This document shows positions 5,373-9,994 of a stretch of DNA of 9,994 nucleotides, one piece after another. This DNA is from an uncultured Bacilli bacterium. GTDB lineage: Bacteria; Bacillota_I; Bacilli_A; RF39; UBA660. Position numbers and translations under genes: made by a program. The stretch covers positions 1 through 9,994 of the forward strand of contig CALVMI010000085.1 in the NCBI GenBank assembly GCA_944345045.1, given 5' to 3'. Position 1 is the stretch's first letter. Each line of letters starts with the position of its first letter. The notes beneath the pieces are model-generated. The model was not told the origin of the DNA. It saw only the letters and a program-made list of their open reading frames with translations, and did not search any database.

Positions 5373-6395
5373 CTACTTTATCTCAGCCCATAGCCGATCG
5401 TATTTAGAAATATCACTACCAATATTTTCTACCATTTCATTCTTAGCAATAATTTCTTCAGGAATATTAGCAGCGGGATTTTCTAAATAGCTGGAATCCA
5501 ATATTTTTTCTGTTTCCATATTTACATTTATGTAAGGATATTCTTCAATGATTGTTTTCATAACATCTGCTCGAAGTAAATAATCTATGAATTTATACGC
5601 ATTTTCCGTATTTTTAGAGCCTTTTACAATTGCATAATTATCTAGACTTAACGCACCATTTTCTAACGGATAAATGATTTCAATATTTGGATTACTTTGC
5701 AAAGCTAATGCGGCTTCTGCATTCCACATGACTCCAATATCTACTTCGTTAGTAATTAAAAATGTTTTTGGACTATCACTATCAAAAGCCTTGACATTTT
5801 TTTTAAGAGTTAATAACCAATCACGAGCATTATCTAAATGAGTGGCATTCACGTCATTCATTGAATAGCCAAGAGCTTGATTGGCCATTCCAATAACGAT
5901 TCGCTGATCATCTAATAAAACAATATTATTTTTAAATTTTTCATTTAGTAAATCATTGTAAGAAGAAATTGGATCCGTCACATGATCTCGATTCACAGCT
6001 ATTACAATGGTTGTAGCTAAAAAAGGTAAAGAATATTCATTATTGACATCAAATTCCAACCCTAAATACTCTTCTTTTAAATTCGAAACATTTTCTAACA
6101 AACTTGTATCCATTTTTTCTAAAAGATCCCTTTTTATCATGAGTTCTACCATATAATCACTAGGAAAAATCAAATCATATGTTCCGGTTTTAGCAGAACT
6201 TATCTTAGCAAGCAGTTCTTCGTTAGAAGAATAAGTAGAATAATTTACGATTATACCTGTTTCCTCTTCAAATGCACGAATAACTTCATCAGGAATATAA
6301 GAAGACCAATTTAGAACATTCAACACATTTTCATTATTAGAACTACATCCTGTAACAAGAAAAAGTAACAATAATAAACACACAATTTTCTTCAT
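5373..6395 (-). CDS. potD: Polyamine ABC transporter, substrate-binding lipoprotein
   Basis: The extracellular binding component of the ABC importer, anchored to the membrane by lipid. The N-terminus MKKIVCLLLLLFLVTGC is a type II signal with lipobox cysteine C17. The body fits the PotD/PotF family in length (340) and landmarks: LNWSSYIPDEVI (28-39), IFPSDYMVELM (76-86), LDDQRIVIGMA (161-171), GVMWNAEAALA (221-231), NGALSLDNYAIV (246-257) and YDRLWAEIK (332-340). Aligned by eye to E. coli PotD, the aromatic W30, Y33 and W224 and the acidic D163 and D252 are kept, but the positions of E171, W255 and Q327 appear to be I166, S250 and V322. The bound ligand may therefore not be the usual one; agmatine or putrescine are candidates (inference). 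Its ATG overlaps the potC stop (ATGA), with AGAGG upstream. The usual gene order A-B-C-D is kept. Confidence 0.93.
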   Translation of the reverse strand: MKKIVCLLLLLFLVTGCSSNNENVLNVLNWSSYIPDEVIRAFEEETGIIVNYSTYSSNEELLAKISSAKTGTYDLIFPSDYMVELMIKRDLLEKMDTSLLENVSNLKEEYLGLEFDVNNEYSLPFLATTIVIAVNRDHVTDPISSYNDLLNEKFKNNIVLLDDQRIVIGMANQALGYSMNDVNATHLDNARDWLLTLKKNVKAFDSDSPKTFLITNEVDIGVMWNAEAALALQSNPNIEIIYPLENGALSLDNYAIVKGSKNTENAYKFIDYLLRADVMKTIIEEYPYINVNMETEKILDSSYLENPAANIPEEIIAKNEMVENIGSDISKYDRLWAEIK

Positions 6396-7180
6396 ACTCG
6401 CGCCTCTTTTTTTATCTTTCGCATCTGTTTTATACTAACTAATATCAATATAAACAGAGTAAAAACTAAAATTATAGTTGAAAGAGCATTCACATCAGGT
6501 GTTATACCTGTCTTAATCATCGAATAAATTTTTAAAGGCAATGTATTGCTTCCCGGTCCAGCTGTAAAATAACTAATAACTACATCATCTAATGACAAAG
6601 TAAATGCAAGCATTGCTCCAGAAATTATTCCTGGAACTAAATTAGGCAAAATGACATTCCAAAAAACGTGAAAGGCATTCGCGCCTAAATCTTTAGCTGC
6701 ATCTTCCATTTGAGGATTTAATTGAGTCAAAACAGATTTTACACTTATAATGACATACGGAATAGAAAAAGCAATATGACTAAGAATTAAAGTAAACATT
6801 CCCAAATCTAATTTCATCAAAGTATAAATAGAAAGTAAAGATATACCTAAAACGATTTCTGGAATAACAATCGGAATATAAAGTAACTTAACAATCAGTT
6901 TTTTTCCAAAAAAGTTATAACGATGTAATACATATGCCGAAAGTGTACCGACAATCGTTGAACATAAGGTGCTTACTAAAGAAACGATCATTGTATTTTT
7001 AAAAGCTTCAAGTAAACTTCGGTTTTCAAAAAGAACTTTATACCAATCAAACGTAAATCCTTCAAAAACAATGTTCATTCGACTAGTATTAAAGGAGAAA
7101 ACAACTAAAACTAAAATAGGCAAATATAAAAAGAAAAATACAAGAAAAATAAATAAATTTTTTAAAATTTTATGTTGCAT
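6392..7180 (-). CDS. potC: Polyamine ABC transporter permease PotC
   Basis: One of the two inner-membrane permeases forming the translocation path of the PotABCD importer. The 262 residues contain about six hydrophobic segments (first at 8-30, last at 232-250). The cytoplasmic EAA loop that docks on the ATPase is at 159-183 (EDAAKDLGANAFHVFWNVIL and on). SLDDVVISYFTAGPGSNTLP (196-215) is characteristic of PotC/PotI rather than of PotB. The start has a very good AGGAGGT (near 7187-7192), and its ATG shares one base with the potB stop (TAATG). Its own stop overlaps the potD start by four bases. This spacing indicates strict translational coupling within the transporter operon. Confidence 0.95.
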   Translation of the reverse strand: MQHKILKNLFIFLVFFFLYLPILVLVVFSFNTSRMNIVFEGFTFDWYKVLFENRSLLEAFKNTMIVSLVSTLCSTIVGTLSAYVLHRYNFFGKKLIVKLLYIPIVIPEIVLGISLLSIYTLMKLDLGMFTLILSHIAFSIPYVIISVKSVLTQLNPQMEDAAKDLGANAFHVFWNVILPNLVPGIISGAMLAFTLSLDDVVISYFTAGPGSNTLPLKIYSMIKTGITPDVNALSTIILVFTLFILILVSIKQMRKIKKEARV

Positions 7181-8031
7181 TATAAACCTCCTAAGTCATC
7201 CATTTCTCCACCGGACTTACGATAAATACGAACAAGTAAATAGGTAACAAGAAGAAGAGCAATAGAAATCGCCGCGCCAAATGGCCAATCACGAGCAGTC
7301 AAAAACTGGTTTTTAATTAGATTGCCTAGAAGCATCAATTTTCCACCACCAAGTAAATCGGAAATAAAGAAATAACCAATACAAGGAATAAAAACCATCA
7401 ATACTCCATTAAAAAGTCCAGAAACCGTAAGTGGTACAATTATTTTGAAAAAAATAGTTAATTTAGACGCTCCTAAATCTTTAGCGGCTTCAATATATCG
7501 TGGATCTATTTTAGAAATAGAGCTATAAAGCGGTAAAATCATAAAAGGTAATAAAGTATAAACCATGCCGATTATAATTCCTAAATTATTATACATAAGA
7601 CTTAATGGTTCTTTAATAATATGAAAATTTAAAAGAATAGTATTTATAATTCCCTCTTTTCTTAACAAAACCATCCAACCATAAGTTCGAATTAAAGAAT
7701 TAGTTAAAAAAGGTAAAATAACCAACGTCATCAAAATGGATTGAACCATTTTAGATTTTTCATTTACAAATAAGCAAAATGGATAGGAAATTAAAATACA
7801 AATAACTGTGGTAATAAAAGCAATGAAAAATGATTGAGCAAATACTTTCAAATAGACAACATCAAACAATTTCAAATAATTTTGTAATGTAAAAACATAG
7901 GTAAAACCGCCATAAGAATCGCTTTTTAAAAAACTAAGAAAAAAGATATAAACTAATGGAAGAAGTATTAATAACAAGCAATAAAAAGATATGGGTAACG
8001 ACGCCAACCTTTTGAAAATTCGATTCATCAT
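7180..8031 (-). CDS. potB: Polyamine ABC transporter permease PotB
   Basis: The partner permease of PotC. Its 283 residues carry about six membrane segments, beginning with 14-34 and ending with 253-269. The family-typical LPFLTNSLIRTYGWMVLL (106-123) lies in the third-helix region. The EAA loop at 180-206 (EAAKDLGASKLTIFFKIIVP and on) gives the contact with PotA. NQFLTARDWPFGAA (241-254) before the last helix is also seen in PotB proteins. The ATG overlaps the potA TGA by four bases and has AGAGGT five bases upstream. A second ATG follows directly and would be an equally possible start, giving one residue less. Confidence 0.95.
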   Translation of the reverse strand: MMNRIFKRLASLPISFYCLLLILLPLVYIFFLSFLKSDSYGGFTYVFTLQNYLKLFDVVYLKVFAQSFFIAFITTVICILISYPFCLFVNEKSKMVQSILMTLVILPFLTNSLIRTYGWMVLLRKEGIINTILLNFHIIKEPLSLMYNNLGIIIGMVYTLLPFMILPLYSSISKIDPRYIEAAKDLGASKLTIFFKIIVPLTVSGLFNGVLMVFIPCIGYFFISDLLGGGKLMLLGNLIKNQFLTARDWPFGAAISIALLLVTYLLVRIYRKSGGEMDDLGGL

Positions 8032-9122
8032 TTATTACCTCTTATAACAACCATATCATCAAAATCAAAAAATACCTTCCATATCTTTTTGTTTTGAATA
8101 TTAGCAAATTTTTCCTTAGTAAGAAGCAATTTCAAATCTTTTTTCAAAGATGATTTAGCAAACACAGTATAATAAGCACCATCATAACTGTAGTTTTTCA
8201 TTTCTACATCTAAAAGATTATATTCTTTATTTACAGTAGTAACATTCATGTTTTCTGGTCGAATAACAATTGTCACAGACTCTCCTTTTTGATAGCCATC
8301 GTCTTTTAAAATAATGTGAAATGTATCATCAATAAGGACGTTAGCAAGACCTTTTGAAACCCCTAAAATTTCACCAGTAAATATATTTGCATCTCCAATA
8401 AAATCAGCCGCAAATTTTGATTTAGGATGTTCATAAAGTTCATAAGGCGTTGCTAATTGAATAATACTTCCATTTCGCATAAGCAAAATGCGATCACTTA
8501 AAGATAATGCCTCACTCTGATCATGAGTAACATATATAAATGTGATACCTAACTTTTGTTGTAATTCCTTTAGCTCGACACGCATTTGTTTTTTTAATTT
8601 CTTATCTAAGGCACTTAAAGGTTCGTCCAAAAGTAAAACCTTAGGTTTATTAATCAAAGCACGTGCAATAGCCACACGTTGTTGTTCACCACCGGATAGT
8701 TCATGTGGCAAGCGTTTTTCATAACCTTGTAAATTGACCAATTTTAACATTTCTTTTACTTTTTTCTGAATATTTCCTTTTTTTTCTTTTTTCATTTTTA
8801 AACCAAAAGCAATATTATCATAAACGGACAAATGAGGAAACAAGGCATAACTTTGAAAAATAGTGTTTACTTCACGATCCATCGCTTCAATGCCATTCAT
8901 GTCTTTGCCATCAATAAAAATTTTTCCGGATGTCACGGGTTCAAGACCAGAAATCATTCGCAAAACTGTTGTTTTTCCACAACCAGATGGTCCTAAAAAA
9001 GTAACAATTTCACCTTCATAAACTTCTAAATTAAAGTTTTTAACTACATTTTTTGTGCCATAGCTTTTTGAAACATTTTCTAGTTTTACAATTACTTTTG
9101 ACTCCATACAACCATCGTCCAT
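8028..9122 (-). CDS. potA: Polyamine ABC transporter ATP-binding protein
   Basis: The cytoplasmic ATPase that powers the importer. Motifs occur in the expected order: Walker A GPSGCGKTT (44-52), Q-loop Q90, ABC signature LSGGEQQRV (142-150), Walker B VLLLDEP (162-168), D-loop SALD (170-173) and switch His200. From about residue 245 to the end is a TOBE-like regulatory domain (IRPENM at 287-292), as in PotA/MalK-type ATPases. The length of 364 is normal. The start is uncertain. The ATG at 9122 has almost no ribosome binding site, and the predicted transcript begins only about 11 bases before it. The in-frame ATG at 9107 (residue 6) gives the more family-like N-terminus MESKVIVKLENVSKSYG but also lacks a clear SD. 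It is first in the operon, behind its own promoter and after a terminator. Confidence 0.95.
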   Translation of the reverse strand: MDDGCMESKVIVKLENVSKSYGTKNVVKNFNLEVYEGEIVTFLGPSGCGKTTVLRMISGLEPVTSGKIFIDGKDMNGIEAMDREVNTIFQSYALFPHLSVYDNIAFGLKMKKEKKGNIQKKVKEMLKLVNLQGYEKRLPHELSGGEQQRVAIARALINKPKVLLLDEPLSALDKKLKKQMRVELKELQQKLGITFIYVTHDQSEALSLSDRILLMRNGSIIQLATPYELYEHPKSKFAADFIGDANIFTGEILGVSKGLANVLIDDTFHIILKDDGYQKGESVTIVIRPENMNVTTVNKEYNLLDVEMKNYSYDGAYYTVFAKSSLKKDLKLLLTKEKFANIQNKKIWKVFFDFDDMVVIRGNK

Positions 9123-9139
9123 TCTTATATTCTAAAATT

Positions 9140-9166
9140 ATTATATCATAATTTTCAAAAATTCAA
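9140..9166 (-). promoter_or_regulatory. Extended -10 promoter of the pot/agmatine operon
   Basis: On the minus strand TTGAAT (9166-9161) is followed after 15 bases by TATAAT (9145-9140), with an extended TG at 9148-9147. The short spacer is offset by the perfect TGnTATAAT. The start of transcription would be near 9133, leaving a leader of about 11 bases before the ATG at 9122. It lies just after the terminator of the thioredoxin-like gene and is the only strong promoter seen for the eight genes down to 787. No operator-like palindrome is evident. Confidence 0.65.
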
Positions 9167-9167
9167 G

Positions 9168-9197
9168 AAAAAAACAGTAAATTTTAATTTTACTGTT
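9168..9197 (-). terminator. Intrinsic terminator after the thioredoxin-like gene
   Basis: On the minus strand AACAGTAAA and TTTACTGTT (plus positions 9189-9197 and 9173-9181) make a perfect 9-bp stem with a 7-base loop, followed by a run of T's to 9168. The stop codon of the upstream gene (9192-9190) lies inside the stem. It separates the thioredoxin-like unit from potABCD. Confidence 0.75.
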
Positions 9198-9654
9198 CCA
9201 AATATTCTTTTACAACATCATAATCAGTATCTTTTTCTTGTTCAAAAGCACTCTGATATTCTGCTTGCATATCATCGCCATAACCGACTAACACGGTATC
9301 ACCAATAATAACTGTTGGTGTTCCTTCATTTTCACGATCTAACAATGCTAAAATATCATCCATAAGAGTCGCGTTTTCTTCATCATCCCAAGTTTCAAAA
9401 GAAAATATTTGATAATCATCTCGCCATAAATCAGCTTGATCTTCTAAAAATACTCGCAATTCTTCACAATGAGAACAACCATTTCCCCAAAATATATACA
9501 TATTCTTTTTATCTTCAACAAAAGTAACATCAGAAACATGATCTTGTTTTAAAACTTCTACTCGTGTCATATTATCATAAACAACTAAACCTACAACAAT
9601 TAAAACAAATATAAGTAAAAATATTCCAAAACCTTTTAAAACTTTTGTATCCAT
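9190..9654 (-). CDS. Membrane-anchored thioredoxin-fold protein
   Basis: A protein of about 154 residues with one N-terminal membrane segment (about residues 8-27, rich in I, L, F and V) and a thioredoxin-like domain outside the membrane. YIFWGNGCSHCEEL holds the CxxC active site, C60-S-H-C63, and EGTPTVIIGD supplies the cis-proline loop (P113). Such proteins act in extracytoplasmic thiol-disulfide exchange or in redox supply for partner proteins; the substrate here is not visible. The ATG at 9654 shares one base with the upstream gene's stop (TGATG). A TTG three bases earlier (9657) is the alternative start and is nearer to GAGAGG (9674-9669). It is probably co-transcribed with, and translationally coupled to, the upstream partial gene, and it ends at its own terminator. 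It is not obviously linked to polyamine metabolism. Confidence 0.85.
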   Translation of the reverse strand: MDTKVLKGFGIFLLIFVLIVVGLVVYDNMTRVEVLKQDHVSDVTFVEDKKNMYIFWGNGCSHCEELRVFLEDQADLWRDDYQIFSFETWDDEENATLMDDILALLDRENEGTPTVIIGDTVLVGYGDDMQAEYQSAFEQEKDTDYDVVKEYLEQ

Positions 9655-9994
9655 CAAAACATCACATACCTCTCAGTATCATATAGTATACCATCAATTT
9701 TTAAATAAATCGAGTATTTTCCATCTAAGCCTTCTTCATTTATATATTTAGTAACTACGATACCATTTTCCGTTTCTTCTTCGGTGAAGACATCGACACA
9801 TAAAGCTGTATAAGGCTTTTTGCTAATCGGAACTTCATAACTTTTCATCAAGCCATTTTTATAAAGTAAAACTTCAACTTTAGTTCCTCTTAAAAAGCGG
9901 CCTTTGAAAACTAAGCGATCACTTTCTTTAGTTAAAGTAATTTCATGTTCTTCTTTAATTTCTTCAATATCTTTTGCGCCGAGCCCAAAACCAA
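9654..9994 (-). CDS. Unrecognised protein, C-terminal part (cut by window edge)
   Basis: The reading frame ending at TGA 9656-9654 stays open to the window edge (first full codon at 9992-9990), giving at least 112 residues from GFGLGAKDIEEIKEEHEI to DTERYVMF. A TTG or ATG inside it (9851, 9848) could open a 64-65 residue ORF, but the codons before them read on smoothly (VEVLLYKNGLMKSYEV) and no ribosome binding site precedes them, so this is the tail of a larger gene. Alternating hydrophobic and charged residues suggest mainly beta strands (for example RLVFKGRFLRGTKVEVLLY and KYSIYLKIDGILYDTERYV). No membrane segment is seen in this part. I do not recognise the family. A beta-sandwich accessory domain of a surface or envelope protein is a guess. 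It overlaps the thioredoxin-like gene by one base. Confidence 0.7.
   Translation of the reverse strand, partial: GFGLGAKDIEEIKEEHEITLTKESDRLVFKGRFLRGTKVEVLLYKNGLMKSYEVPISKKPYTALCVDVFTEEETENGIVVTKYINEEGLDGKYSIYLKIDGILYDTERYVMF

Noticed and set aside
9654..9851. A complete 65-residue protein gene
   Set aside because: The frame is open upstream to the window edge, there is no ribosome binding site at the internal TTG/ATG, and the protein sequence reads through continuously. It is annotated as the tail of a larger gene.
1..9994. Mollicute genetic code (TGA as Trp)
   Set aside because: All conserved tryptophans inspected are TGG, and TGA is used as the stop of potA, potC and the partial gene, at tight overlaps with the next gene.

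Overview
The window comes from an A+T-rich, Gram-positive-type bacterium, most likely a low-GC member of the Bacillota (Bacilli/Erysipelotrichia-like). The signs are strong AGGAGG ribosome binding sites, tightly overlapping genes, a lipoprotein-type solute-binding protein, TGG as the Trp codon and TGA used as a stop (so not the Mycoplasma code). No rRNA or other species marker is present, so the exact lineage is open.

Layout. Positions 1-405 hold no convincing gene. They contain a small family of related repeats (two direct copies at 1-56 and 312-367, and an inverted relative at 128-160), an extended -10 promoter at 86-116, and just downstream a run of alternative hairpins ending in a U-tract terminator at 177-212. 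This looks like a small RNA or an attenuated leader. A + strand gene for a DUF4186 protein follows (406-765). It converges on everything else, and a bidirectional terminator at 754-783 separates the two directions.

All other genes lie on the minus strand and read from high to low coordinates. First is the C-terminal part of an unrecognised gene cut by the window edge (9654-9994), then a membrane-anchored thioredoxin-fold protein (9190-9654) ending in an intrinsic terminator. A new promoter (9140-9166) then starts potA-potB-potC-potD, a complete polyamine-type ABC importer whose genes overlap by 1 to 4 bases. After a 90-base gap without a terminator comes the complete agmatine deiminase fermentation pathway: putrescine carbamoyltransferase, agmatine/putrescine antiporter, agmatine deiminase and carbamate kinase.

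How the genes work together. Agmatine enters through the antiporter, and possibly through the ABC importer. AguA deiminates it to N-carbamoylputrescine, PtcA phosphorolyses that to putrescine and carbamoyl phosphate, and carbamate kinase makes ATP from carbamoyl phosphate with release of NH3 and CO2. Putrescine leaves in exchange for more agmatine. The net gain is ATP and alkali, useful in an acidic, energy-poor niche. The order ptcA-aguD-aguA-arcC matches the known lactic-acid-bacterial clusters. The unusual points are the upstream potABCD, apparently in the same transcription unit, and the lack of an aguR-type regulator in the window. The most novel material is the 1-405 RNA/repeat region, the cryptic mini-ORF with a strong Shine-Dalgarno before ptcA, and changed ligand-pocket positions in PotD.
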